From Rhizaria sp. SCN 62-66 (taxonomy: Eukaryota; Rhizaria, unplaced), in NCBI GenBank assembly GCA_001724265.1, contig MEDY01000344.1, positions 1 through 35,602 on the forward strand: 35,602 bases of DNA. Reading direction: 5' to 3'. The notes under the pieces were generated by a model. That model was not told the DNA's origin and made no database searches. It saw only the letters and a list, made by a program, of their open reading frames with translations. Position numbers and translations under genes: made by a program. Every line of letters starts with the position of its first letter. Within the stretch, counting starts at the first letter, position 1. Positions 18,601-27,988 of the stretch are shown piece after piece.

Positions 18601-20497
18601 AGCGTGGAGTGGCTACCGGCGCGCGGTATCGTTTGCCAGCGGTGTCGCGTCGAAGCGCCAGCCTCAGACCCGCGCCGCAAGCACTGCTTCGTCTGCAACA
18701 AGGTACGATTCTCTTCTCTATTATCTTCTAAACTAACAGTACTTCTCTCTCATGCGTTGTAAACACATCCGTCCACAGCTTCAATTTGCCCATCAGTCGC
18801 CCCGTGTTCTTTAACTTCAATCTCATGTCTCTATTCTTTTGTTTTCGCTTTGCACAGTGTGTGTCTGGGTTTGACCACCACTGCCACTTCCTCAACACCT
18901 GCATCGGCTCCCGCAACTACCGCTCTTTCTTCACCCTCATCTCCTGCCTCCTTACCGTCGAACTCACCGTGCTCGCCGCGCTCATCTACACGTCAGTGCT
19001 CTCCTTCTCTGAGCCCGCGAAGCTGACCCTCACGCCGCTCGCAGGCTCGCTCACTGCGCTGCGAGTGCTCGTGCTCGCGGGCGCGGCCAACGCGGCGGGC
19101 GGGATCGCCGCGGTCGGAGCGCTGTGGTGTTTCCACGTCCTGATTGCGCTGCAGGGCAAGACGACATACGAATGGCTTATCGCCCGGCAACAGAGGCTGG
19201 TACGTGTACAGTTTAATCAAACGCGTTTATGTCAATTTAACTCACACACGTCATATATATTTGTATCTTATTTTCGGTCAATCTTCTTCTAACCCGTAGA
19301 ATGTCTTCTTCTTTTTTTCCTTTTTCTTTGTTCTAACAAATTTAGCGCGAGGTGGAGATGTCCGTTTCAACGTCAACCTCGTCGGTGCAAATGGCGTCCC
19401 GCGCGCGCGCCCGCTCGGCCCCAGACCGCGCCGCCGCCACCCCTAACAATGACTCACAGTACCAACAGAACCAGCAACTCGCTCTGCGGTCACAGCGCGC
19501 TGGCAGCGCCGTCAGCGGCGGCGGCGCGGCCACACCGCCGCCGGCCTCTGCGCGCGGTCTGTTTGCGCGCCACCACCACAGCACCAGCGTCAGCCACAGC
19601 AACAGCAACGGCTACGGCGCGGGCTCCACCCCCAGCCACGCCGGGTTCAGTGGCACGGGCAGCGTTGGCAGTGTGGCTGGCGCGGACGCAGGCAGTAGCG
19701 GCGGGCCGTATCGACCTCCAGCGCGCTCGTTCGGGTCCACGACTCCGACACCGCGGTTCTCCCAACAGCAGCAGCAAGCGCTGCAGCAGCAGCAGGACTT
19801 GGAGCAGCAGCAGCTAGAGCGGCAGTACGGCACGGCGAGCGACCCCTTCGCTGACCCTATCACATCTAGTCGCAGCGACGGCCCTCATAGCGGCGTCGGC
19901 GGTGGTGTCCCGATGCGCGCTGTGGCGCGGCCGCTGTTTGCAGGCTCGTCCGGCCGTTTCAGCTCTGCTGATCGCGGCGGCAGCGACCGTGAGGAACCAC
20001 TCGATGTCATCCGCGAACAGCACGAACACGAGATTCAGCAGCACCAGCAGGAACATCAACATCGGCAACAACAGCAGAGTAGTGACACCGAGATCTCCGA
20101 CAGCGTTCATAGCGGCAGGGGTACCAGTGCCAGCAGCAGCGGGGGAGCCAAGCCCGCGCTCGTGCGCATTACGATCATCCCGCCCACACCGCAACAGCCG
20201 CAGAGCCGCTTGCTGCAAGAGCAGTCACCGCAGCTACAGTCTCAACAGTCCGCTCAGGCGCAGTCTCAGTCTCAGACGCAGTGGGGTCAGACGCAGAGTG
20301 TGCAGTCAACGTTCCATGCGGTGCACGCCGCCGGCAGCCCCGTCAACGAGGCCGGCGAGAGCCAGGAAAGCTCCGTCGACACGGGAGACGCGGACGGTGC
20401 GTCTGTGACCAGCGCTGCGGCTGCTTTTGTGGACGCGGGCGACATTGACGTTGCTGATGTTGTTGTTGAGGTCGACGCCACTGAGGCCTTGGCGTAA
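15640..20497 (+). CDS. DHHC-type protein S-acyltransferase (three exons)
   Basis: The exons are 15640-18702, 18858-19199 and 19346-20497 (TAA), joined in phase 0 to give about 1518 residues. DHHC enzymes attach palmitate to cysteines of membrane-associated proteins. Order: about 550 Ser/Ala/Gly-rich residues; two membrane helices near 550-610; a long low-complexity insertion; the cysteine-rich domain (CQRC, RRKHCFVCNK) from about 998; and FDHHC with catalytic C1030, completed only by splicing. CIGSRNYRSFF, two further membrane helices and a TTYEWL (TTxE) motif follow, then a Gln-rich tail of 383 residues. After DHHC the usual PWVNNCIG is HFLNTCIG, a mild divergence. The family's common length is 300-700 residues, so this copy is expanded by disordered sequence on three sides. 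Splicing restores the zinc-binding domain exactly, which makes the intron calls secure. Confidence 0.9.
18703..18857 (+). other. Intron 1 of the DHHC gene
   Basis: Donor GTACGA follows the Lys codon of FVCNK, and acceptor GCACAG precedes CVSGFDHHC. It is 155 bp, phase 0 and AT-rich. Without removal the frame ends early and loses the catalytic motif. Confidence 0.9.
19200..19345 (+). other. Intron 2 of the DHHC gene
   Basis: Donor GTACGT, acceptor AATTTAG, 146 bp, phase 0. A TTCTAAC branch-like motif lies 9 bp before the acceptor AG. It joins the end of the TTYEWL-containing exon to the Gln-rich tail. Confidence 0.8.
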
Positions 20498-21384
20498 GCC
20501 TGACGATGCGGCGTTTGACGTCGCATTGTCCCTGCGTTATAAGCATTGATATAGCATTGTCTTTGCTCACCGTATCATATTGTATCTTTATTCTCATCAT
20601 ATTCTGTGCAAGTAATATTGTTGCTTGTATCCTTCTTCCCTTTGTTTTGTCACTGTCTACTACCTTCCCACCACATATTTAGCTATTCATATCGTGTTTT
20701 TTCGTCTGACTGCGATACGCAACACTTCCGTGCGTCCTTTTTGTGTAAGTGTCTATCCAGAGTCTTATCGTGAGCGTGTACTGTTTATAATCGATTGCTC
20801 ATATTATGTTTTCACCACAAACGCTGTCTGCACTGCAGTCGCATGTGCGTGAGTGTAGCACGCTCGTAGCCTTTAGAGGCGTTGACCTCCTGTCTTGTCA
20901 CCATTCGATCGCTTTCTCTACAAGTGCACACGATGACACGACCGCATGCGAAACACGCTTCATTGCTTTGCGCGGAGTTGCCAGTGTGTTAATGCGCTTG
21001 TTTTAGCGCTCATGTAGAGGCATCCAGAAACAGTGTCACTTTTTGACGCACCTTCTTCGAAACTACCGATATCTAGTGCTTTTTCCGTTCATTATTACCG
21101 TGAGTTTGTCACTCTCCGTTGTCATTCTCCGTAATTCATTTAGTGAATATGTACGAATATCATGTCCACTGTAGACAGATATTGGCTACAGAATCCTACC
21201 ACATCCATCTGAGGTTATATAAAATACACTCAATTGTTGATGAGCGGAGCACATGAAGGAAAATTGGCAATAGGTCTGTATTGTGTGATACGACATGGAA
21301 GATAAACATGTGTAAGAATAGATATTAGATATAGGTAGCAAGTCTAACAGAATCATGACTGAGTAGTGAACGAAACGCGCAGTT
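20498..21384. other. 887-bp convergent intergenic region
   Basis: This lies between the 3' ends of the DHHC gene (+) and the Q/A-rich gene (-), so it should hold both terminators. It is AT-rich. I see no tRNA, snRNA or convincing coding sequence; short ORFs here lack recognisable features. Confidence 0.5.
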
Positions 21385-24300
21385 TTACCACCAGCCGCCC
21401 TCGTACTGCGCAAACGCCTCAGGTAGCGCGGCCGCGTAGAGCGCGCCGAGCGTCGACGCGCTCACCGGCATTTGCGAGAGCGGCAGCGGCGGCAGACTGC
21501 GCTGCGCTCGCACGCCCGCGCGCGTCGGCAGCAGCGCCACCGCCGCGTCCGGCAGCGACAGCGCCAAAGCGAGCGCGAGTCCCGACCAGGGTTGCGCAGC
21601 GCCGCCGATGGCAGCGGCCACGTCCTCGTCGCCGCTGCCGCCGCCGGAGCCGACCGACACGCACCACTCCTGCCGCTGCACCGCCGGCAGCGGCTGCGGC
21701 GCGCGGGCCGGCCGCGGCGGCGCTCCAGAGCCCGCCCCAGCAGCGGCAGCAGCAGTGGCGGCGGAGAGCGCGGCGAGCGCGGCGACCGTGGGGAAAGTCT
21801 GGATGTGCGCTGGAGCAGCGGCAGTGGGCGCGCGGGGAGCCCACAGCGCAGCCAGCACGGCGCGCGCCCACAGCAGCGTGGTCAGCAGCGGCACCAGCCG
21901 TCCCCCGCTCTTCTGGCCGTCGCCGCTGCTGCTGCTGTCGCCGTGCGAGGGGCTGGGCGTTGCGCCGCACACGGCGAGAGCCGCGGCGGCCACGCTGCGG
22001 TTGAGGCCGGACAGCGCCAGCGACGGCGGGGCGGCGGCCAGTGCGCCGCGCGCGATGACCGCGGCCGCCGCTGAGCCGGCAGCAGGCGCGGGCGAAGCCG
22101 CGGTCTCCGCCGCCGCCGCCAGCAGCAGCGCACCGAGCGCTGTAATGACGGGGGCAGAGAGGGTGGGCGATGCAAAGACTGCGCCGATGGCCGTTGGACG
22201 CGCGCGCGAGATCGAAGCAGGCGCGGCCGTAGCGTCTGCGCCGGCGCGAGCGTTGACGTTCACAGTCGTCTCGAAAGCAATGAGCTCGCTGGTGGTCGCC
22301 ACGCACGCCAGCCGACCGCGGCCGATGCTGACGCCGCTGGCGCCGTCCGCAATCGCGGCGGAAACGCGCTCCCGCTCAGCGGCAAGCAGGCGCTCGAGCA
22401 GTGCAGTCGCAGAGTCGGCCGGCGCCGCCACAGCCGCGTCTGCGGGTGAGAGCAGCGCCAGATCAACCGGCCGCCAGCGGCGACACACGCGCACCACAGC
22501 CGTAGGTGCCTGCGCCTGTCGCAGCGAGACGGAGAACGGCGTCCAGCCGCCGCGCCGGACGGTCTGTGCCCCGCCCGCTGGCTCTGCGGTGGGCGACGCG
22601 TCGGAGGCATTGAGCACCCAGTGTCCCGCGCCCGCGCCGCGGTGGAAGCGGCCGACAGCCATGGCGACGGCGGCCGCGCCCGCCGTCGCAGTGGCCGCCG
22701 CGGCGGGGCCCGCGGGCGCGGCGGCGTAGGCTGGGAAGTGCAGCAGCAGCGCTTCAGTCGCGTTGTTCAGCCCGGGCGCGTGGTGCGCTGGGTTGGTGCT
22801 GGGCGCGCCACGCAGCAGCAAGACGGTCAGTGTGGAGGCAGCGTGTGCAGATTGCACTGCGCGGGCCAGGGCACACGCTCCTGCTACCGCGCACGGCTCG
22901 GTCACCGCTGCACTTGCGCCGCTCTCCGTCTCACTCTCAGTCTTGACGACCGTAGGCGCAGTGAGAGTCGCCGCGGCAGCCGCAATCGCCGCCGTCGTGG
23001 CAGCCGCAGCTGCCGTGGTGGAAACCGCGGGCGCCGCGCGGTCGCCGGCCGCTGCCACCACGGTTGACTGCGCGCCGCCTGCGCTCACGGTCGCAACTTC
23101 GCCGCCGAGCGTCAGCGTGCCGCGGGCGCTCGTGGCGCCCGCAGCGGCCGCGGCGGCGGCGGCCGCGGAGGCCGCGGCTGCAGTCGCGCGCAAGTGCGCA
23201 CGCTGCGCCGCCAGAGGGCCCGCGACGGCGCCAAACGCAGGTCCAGACCCGGCAGCCCTGGGCACGGGTAAAGACGCTGGCGCCGGCACTGCGAGACGCG
23301 AAGCGAGCCGGGCCGCGGCGAACGATGCCAGCGCGTGCACTGGGCGCAGGTGGCTTACGGTCACCATCGGAGGCGGCGCCTCCGCCACCACGCCACCGCC
23401 GCCGGACGAGCCCGTGCCTGCAGTGCTATCAAAAGTGTCGACGGCTCTACTGGCGGCGGCGTCACCGGCGGGCACGGCGGCGAGCTCAGCCCACAGCGGC
23501 GTCTGCGGCGACGCGAACTGCGAGCTCAGAGGCGGCAGAGGCCCGCCGTGCATTGCGTGGCCTCCCGCGGCCGCACGCACTGCATCGGCCGCACGCACTG
23601 CATCGGCCGCAGATGCGCTGCTGTTGCAGCTGCTTTCACGGTCCCCGTCCTTGCTGTTAGGACTGTTTGCGCTGCGGTCCGCGCGGTCCGCGCGGACCGA
23701 GTCGGCGCCGAGCCCCGCCCAGTCTGCGCGCGCACCCACGCCGCCGGCCGCTGCGGGCCCCGCGGCGGCGGAGGACAGCGAGAGAAACGGCGCGGAGTAC
23801 GTCAACCCTGCGCTCGCACCGTTGAGCCACACCGTGCGGCGCAGCAGCAGCGGCGTCTCTTCCAGCAGCATTGCGCCCGCGCTCGCGCCAGGGCCTGTCA
23901 CGGCGGGGCTCGCATAGGGGGCGTTGTTGGCGTGCACAGGGTCTGCGGCGCCACCAGCCACCGCAGCGCCGCTGCCGGCAAGACCCGATGACGCGCCGTC
24001 AAGGCCCGGGCACAGGAACGCCTCAGACGCGGCGTCGGCGGCGCGCGCGGCGGCGGCGGCGGTGCCCCCCGCGGAGGCCGCCGCCGCCGACACGGGCGCG
24101 GGAGCGCGCAGCCGGGCCCGCGCTGCCGCGAGCGTGGCCTCGGCCTGCACGACGCCGGCGTGTTGCTCGAGCAGCGCGGTGCGCAGTGCGGTGTGTGCGG
24201 GCGTGCCGGCGACGGCGGCGGCGGGCGTCGCGGTGACGGTGCCGGTCCACGACGCGTGCAGAGCAGCTGAGGCCGCCTGCAGAGCCACCGCCGCGGCGGC

Positions 24301-25131
24301 CGCGGAGCGCAGCGCCTGGCGGCGGTCGGTCAGCGTTGCCAGCGCCGGGGTAGCGCGCGCGGCGGCGGCGGCGGACACCACGGCTGCGCCACCAAGAGCG
24401 CCGCCAGAGCTGTTGTTGCCGCTGCTGCTGCTGGAGGTGGGCCTTGAGGCGGCGGCCGCGGCAGCGGCGGCGGATGTGGGCGCGTGCTGCGCGTAGCCGG
24501 TGGTGTACGCGCCCTGCTGCTGCGGCTGTGGCTGTGCCTGCTGTGCGTACGGCTGCTGTTGGTGGTGATATGGTTGATACGGGTGTTGCTGTGGCTGCGT
24601 GTGGGCATGTGCGTGAGCCGGAGCGGCGTAGCCGAGCGACATGTGGTGCTGCTGCGGGGGCACGGCGCCTAGCTGCGGCCGGCCATACGCGTGCGCCTGT
24701 TGCGGGGTTCCGTACTGCAGCGGCGGCTGCTGCTGCTGCGGGTGCTGCGGCTGCTGGTAGGGAAGCTGCACATGCTGCTGCTGCTGAGGGTAATGCTGCG
24801 GGACCTGCGGGTGCTGATGATAGCCTTGCACACCTTGCTGCATCATCCCGCCGTGGGGAGGCGAGCGCATGCCGCCTGCGCCGGCGACGCCGGGCGCGGC
24901 CCCAGAGACGGGCATGTTTGGTGAGCCCATCGCGCCGTGGGGCGGGTAGTGCCCACCCTGAACGGGCTGCACCGGCGTCATCGGCGCACCCGCGTACTGT
25001 GTAAAGGGGCCGTTGTAGTGGGACCGCGCTGAGGCGTGTTGTGGAGTCCCGTTGTATGCGGGAGTGCCTGCGTTGGCCTGCGGTTGCTGCGTCGGCGCGG
25101 AGCCCGCCCAGTGTTGATTGGGATGGGACAT
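21385..25131 (-). CDS. Unknown protein with prion-like Gln/Pro/His-rich N-terminus and Ala-rich body
   Basis: I do not recognise this 1248-residue protein. The first 240 residues are rich in Gln, Pro, His, Tyr and Gly, with many HPQQQQ-like runs, a composition typical of prion-like or transcription/RNA-associated proteins. The rest is largely Ala-rich with Ser/Thr/Val. Less biased patches include LWAELAAV, VSHLRPVHALASFAA, RGGWTPFSVSLRQ and VVRVCRRWRPVDLALL. The C-terminus ends in AQYEGGWW. No membrane helix or catalytic motif is clear. A short perfect tandem duplication in DNA near 23570-23610 encodes a repeated AADAVR. It is the only minus-strand host gene here, divergent from the gene at 25495. 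The stop is TAA. A Mediator-like or other nuclear scaffold is possible but unsupported. Confidence 0.6.
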   Translation of the reverse strand: MSHPNQHWAGSAPTQQPQANAGTPAYNGTPQHASARSHYNGPFTQYAGAPMTPVQPVQGGHYPPHGAMGSPNMPVSGAAPGVAGAGGMRSPPHGGMMQQGVQGYHQHPQVPQHYPQQQQHVQLPYQQPQHPQQQQPPLQYGTPQQAHAYGRPQLGAVPPQQHHMSLGYAAPAHAHAHTQPQQHPYQPYHHQQQPYAQQAQPQPQQQGAYTTGYAQHAPTSAAAAAAAASRPTSSSSSGNNSSGGALGGAAVVSAAAAARATPALATLTDRRQALRSAAAAAVALQAASAALHASWTGTVTATPAAAVAGTPAHTALRTALLEQHAGVVQAEATLAAARARLRAPAPVSAAAASAGGTAAAAARAADAASEAFLCPGLDGASSGLAGSGAAVAGGAADPVHANNAPYASPAVTGPGASAGAMLLEETPLLLRRTVWLNGASAGLTYSAPFLSLSSAAAGPAAAGGVGARADWAGLGADSVRADRADRSANSPNSKDGDRESSCNSSASAADAVRAADAVRAAAGGHAMHGGPLPPLSSQFASPQTPLWAELAAVPAGDAAASRAVDTFDSTAGTGSSGGGGVVAEAPPPMVTVSHLRPVHALASFAAARLASRLAVPAPASLPVPRAAGSGPAFGAVAGPLAAQRAHLRATAAAASAAAAAAAAAGATSARGTLTLGGEVATVSAGGAQSTVVAAAGDRAAPAVSTTAAAAATTAAIAAAAATLTAPTVVKTESETESGASAAVTEPCAVAGACALARAVQSAHAASTLTVLLLRGAPSTNPAHHAPGLNNATEALLLHFPAYAAAPAGPAAAATATAGAAAVAMAVGRFHRGAGAGHWVLNASDASPTAEPAGGAQTVRRGGWTPFSVSLRQAQAPTAVVRVCRRWRPVDLALLSPADAAVAAPADSATALLERLLAAERERVSAAIADGASGVSIGRGRLACVATTSELIAFETTVNVNARAGADATAAPASISRARPTAIGAVFASPTLSAPVITALGALLLAAAAETAASPAPAAGSAAAAVIARGALAAAPPSLALSGLNRSVAAAALAVCGATPSPSHGDSSSSGDGQKSGGRLVPLLTTLLWARAVLAALWAPRAPTAAAPAHIQTFPTVAALAALSAATAAAAAGAGSGAPPRPARAPQPLPAVQRQEWCVSVGSGGGSGDEDVAAAIGGAAQPWSGLALALALSLPDAAVALLPTRAGVRAQRSLPPLPLSQMPVSASTLGALYAAALPEAFAQYEGGWW
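23570..23611. repeat. 18-bp tandem duplication within the Q/A-rich gene
   Basis: The unit containing GCACGCACTGCATCGGCC is repeated head to tail, encoding AADAVR repeats on the minus strand. It shows replication-slippage growth of low-complexity protein sequence. Confidence 0.6.
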
Positions 25132-25494
25132 CCTCCTGGTAGAACCATGATTATAGAATGCGAATTAAAAATGAATGTATGTTAAAAAGTTGGATTTTAC
25201 GAAACTTTCTTGGACTCGTATTATGACGAATGCTCTTGTCGCACAACTCACATTCAGTTAGCCCAGAAATGTCAGACCAGATTCGCCTGATGCTCACGGT
25301 CGTGCTCTCGCCAAGTCCGCACTACAGCTACAAAACAGTGGATAATCATCGAATATTGTCCCTTTATCGAATATATTATTGAACTTTCCAATAGATCTGT
25401 GGCAAAAGATCACAAATACAACTTAAACATCTCCAAATATATTCATATATGCCTCCATCTTGTCAAGATACTCCACGAGTTGTTGCGGTGCATC
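25132..25494. promoter_or_regulatory. Divergent promoter region
   Basis: This 363-bp AT-rich spacer separates two divergent start codons (25131 on -, 25495 on +) and so should carry both promoters. A TTCGTCATAA, resembling the TCGTCAA element, lies on the minus strand at 25221-25230, about 95 bp before the minus-strand ATG. Confidence 0.4.
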
Positions 25495-26388
25495 ATGCCC
25501 AGCTTCAAGTCCAAACCGCGCGCACTGTAGGCGCCACGCTCACCGCGCACGCCCCCACGCGACAAGCGTCGCGCCGATGTGCCCTCTGTCACGCTGCACG
25601 ATGCCACTCTTGCTATCGACCAAGTCTTGCCCTCACCAGAAGCCGACTCAGAGGTTGCAGTCGAGGTCATTGCTCCGAGGTCTCGCACTGGCGCAGCTCC
25701 GAAACAACAGCTAATCATGCAACAGAACCGCGCAAACACGCGTAGCTCTAGCAATAGCAAGCTCGTGGCACAGAGCAGCAGAAACGTGGACGCCAGCGAC
25801 AACGACGGAGACAGCGACGACGACCGCGAGAACACGAACGACAGCAGCACGAACGGCACGAGTCGCGGAGACAGAAACGGGCGCAGTCGCACCTTGGTGA
25901 CAAAGCGTGTCGCCCAGCAGCAGCTGCCCTCGGTCACATGCCGCTTGCAAGCCCGCGCCCTAAAGTCCTCTGCATCAGCGCCCGCAGCGGCGGCGGTGAG
26001 TTCAGTCACCACGGCGAAAACGAAGACATCTGTGTCCACGGTCACGCAATGTGCACCCGCATCAGAAACGCAGTGGACGAGCGCGACAGTAGTCACGGTA
26101 ACCTCTGGTGCAAAGACTGAAACCCAGAAGGTCGTGGTGGCAACGGGCCCGCCCGCGCCTGCGAGTGTCGCACGCTACGAGCAGGCTCGCACACTGGTCA
26201 CAGCGACCACAAACGCGATTGGGCAGCACAACAACAACAACAACAACAACGGCTTCACGGCAGAAGGATTCACCGCCTTCCATCTGTCAGGGCGCCCACT
26301 CACGACGCTGCCGCTCCGGCTCCTCTGTGCGCCGTTTATGATGGCGACGGGTAGCGGCGACCAGAACAGTCCGCGGCCAAAGTTGTGA
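25495..26388 (+). CDS. Unknown basic/acidic low-complexity protein with in-frame TAG at codon 12
   Basis: I do not recognise this 297-residue protein. Read through the TAG at 25528, the N-terminus is strongly basic (MPSFKSKPRAL, then APRSPRTPPRDKRRADVP), like a histone tail or nuclear targeting segment with SP/TP sites. Next come a more ordered patch (SVTLHDATLAIDQVL), an Asp/Asn/Ser-rich acidic stretch, a basic Thr/Val-rich region and an Asn run (QHNNNNNNNG). A C-terminal patch, GFTAFHLSGRPLTTLPLRLL, may be a short interaction motif. The frame downstream of the TAG otherwise lacks a sensible ATG, opening only with GTG at 25579. No catalytic motif or membrane helix is seen. It ends in TGA. 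A nuclear role is inferred from charge only. Confidence 0.6.
25528..25530 (+). other. In-frame TAG at codon 12 of the basic/acidic protein
   Basis: The flanking codons form one continuous Pro/Arg/Lys/Ser-rich basic stretch in a single frame. This is the fourth in-frame TAG of the window. Confidence 0.55.
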
Positions 26389-26449
26389 CCGACCATACAA
26401 GGTCTGGATGAGATTCGCAGTACCAGAAAAGTATATTCCTGCGATATCT

Positions 26450-26459
26450 TGATCGTCGA
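26450..26459 (+). promoter_or_regulatory. Variant upstream element TGATCGTCGA
   Basis: Nine of ten bases match TGATCGTCAA. It lies about 125 bp before the ATG at 26584, the same distance as the copy at 5251. Confidence 0.35.
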
Positions 26460-26583
26460 CACGACATTACTTTAAATTATAATATGTAATTGATACTTTT
26501 TAATGTGGATTCAAATTGCCAGCTAGTGAAAACTCACATATCTGCACATTTGCTTCTTCGATGCATTCCCGCAGCCCAAGCAC

Positions 26584-27570
26584 ATGGTCTGTTGCTTCGG
26601 CGTCTGCCTGCCTACGTGGCAGCTGATCCCTCTCATCACCCTGGTCGCGTACCAGGTTGTATCTTTTTTCGCGCGTCAGTGCTCCCGCCGCCCGCTCGAG
26701 ATGAAGCCCCTGTCTGCGGCCCGCGCGCGCGCACTTGTGGTGCGCATGCTACAGGCCAAGGCGCCTGGCCTCTTCACCACCCTCGTCGCCAACGCCACAT
26801 CTGCCTCGTCCTCCGCGCTGCCGTCCGTGCCCGCGCTGCACATCACGAGCGCGGACGACTACCGCGCTCTGGTCAAGCTCACCACAATCGACCCTGAGGC
26901 CGTCGTGCTTGTCAAGGTCGGCGCGTATTGGTGCCCGCCGTGCCGCGCAATCGCGCCCGCCGTCGACGCTGTTGGTGTCGCGGTCCACAAGCAGGGGCTC
27001 GCCGCCGTCGCCGCAGCGCTCGCCGCGCTGCCCGCCGGGAGCGTCACCACGGAGCGCTATTCAGACGCCGCGGCGGACGCGTTGCTGCCTATCGTGCCCA
27101 CCCCCGCACTGAAGCCTCCTGCGAAGGATGAGTGCGAGGTCGTGTGCGAGGGTGGCGTCTGCGAGATGCGCAAGAAGAAGCCCGCTGCCACTAGTGCCAC
27201 TACTGCCGACTCTGCCCCTGCTGCCACTGCTGCGTCTGCCTCTGCGTCTGCAGATGCCGATGCTGATGAGAATGAGAACGCGGAGGACGAGGGCCTTCTC
27301 GCAGAGCGCGCGCGCGCTGCCGCTGCCGCCGCCGCCGCCGCCGAGGCTGCCGAGATCTCTGCGCACCTGGCGGCCCCGCTGCCGCGTTTTCTCATCGCGG
27401 ACGTTGACGTGGCGCGCGTGCAGGGCCTCGACTCGCTTGCCTCTGTGCTGCCCACCTTCCTCGTCATCGCCAAGGGAACCACGGTGGACTCGTTCCGCGG
27501 CGCGAACCCGTCCACGCTCGTGTACACCGTACAGAAGCACATGTTTGTTGACTGCCGCTCGGTTGTCTGA
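26584..27570 (+). CDS. Membrane-anchored thioredoxin-like protein with split fold
   Basis: The 328-residue protein has a hydrophobic N-terminal segment (about residues 8-30), suggesting a signal anchor. The thioredoxin core begins with VVLVKVGAYWCPPC, with redox pair C117/C120 in a WCPPC active site like that of redox-active thioredoxin-fold proteins. The later half of the fold resumes near residue 265 with RFLIADVDVARVQG, then LPTFLVIAKG with the expected cis-proline P290, and FRGANPSTL before the last helix. Between the halves is an insertion of roughly 100 residues containing a CEVVCEGGVC cluster and an Ala/Asp/Glu-rich linker. Disulfide exchange at a membrane surface is the likely role; the compartment is uncertain. 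An in-frame TGA at 26527 and no earlier Met support this start. It ends in TGA. Confidence 0.75.
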   Translation: MVCCFGVCLPTWQLIPLITLVAYQVVSFFARQCSRRPLEMKPLSAARARALVVRMLQAKAPGLFTTLVANATSASSSALPSVPALHITSADDYRALVKLTTIDPEAVVLVKVGAYWCPPCRAIAPAVDAVGVAVHKQGLAAVAAALAALPAGSVTTERYSDAAADALLPIVPTPALKPPAKDECEVVCEGGVCEMRKKKPAATSATTADSAPAATAASASASADADADENENAEDEGLLAERARAAAAAAAAAEAAEISAHLAAPLPRFLIADVDVARVQGLDSLASVLPTFLVIAKGTTVDSFRGANPSTLVYTVQKHMFVDCRSVV

Positions 27571-27988
27571 GCGCTGTCCAGCATACAGCCGGACAGTGCA
27601 ATGCAGTTTTGCGTCTCAAAGTGTCCGATTGCAACGCGTTAAAGACTTGCGCGCGAACATGAAATCACAAATTATACTTACGTGGGCCACATGTGACCTC
27701 ATAATGCAATCGTATGTTGAATACATATATTCTTGTTATTTCGTACTTATCCAGCTTCATTGCCACTGTACTTTATTAATTCGTTGAAGGACCGTGAAGA
27801 AGGTCGCACTCAGGCGCTGCTTAGGATCTGCAGCTGTGGTGGCAGCGGCAACGGCCAACGGCTAGATGAGTTGAAATGAAAAACGGCACCCAGCTGTGAG
27901 AACTCGTCAAATAGAGGCACTGGTCAATTTCTAAACGTAAATCCATTATAAATATATAATCCTTTAATAACACTCTGAAAGCACTCAG
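27571..27988. promoter_or_regulatory. Spacer and promoter of the APC7-like gene
   Basis: The 418-bp AT-rich region holds a CTCGTCAA at 27903-27910 (partial match to the shared element) about 80 bp before the ATG. A TTATAAATATATAA run lies about 40 bp before it. I see no gene here. Confidence 0.4.

Noticed and set aside
20806-21006. 66-codon ORF in the convergent spacer
   Set aside because: It is short, has no recognisable feature, and lies in an AT-rich region between two 3' ends.
22763-23917. 384-codon plus-strand frame
   Set aside because: It is opposite the Q/A-rich gene. Both strands are open because of GC-rich Ala codons; the minus-strand frame is far longer and has a coherent start and stop.
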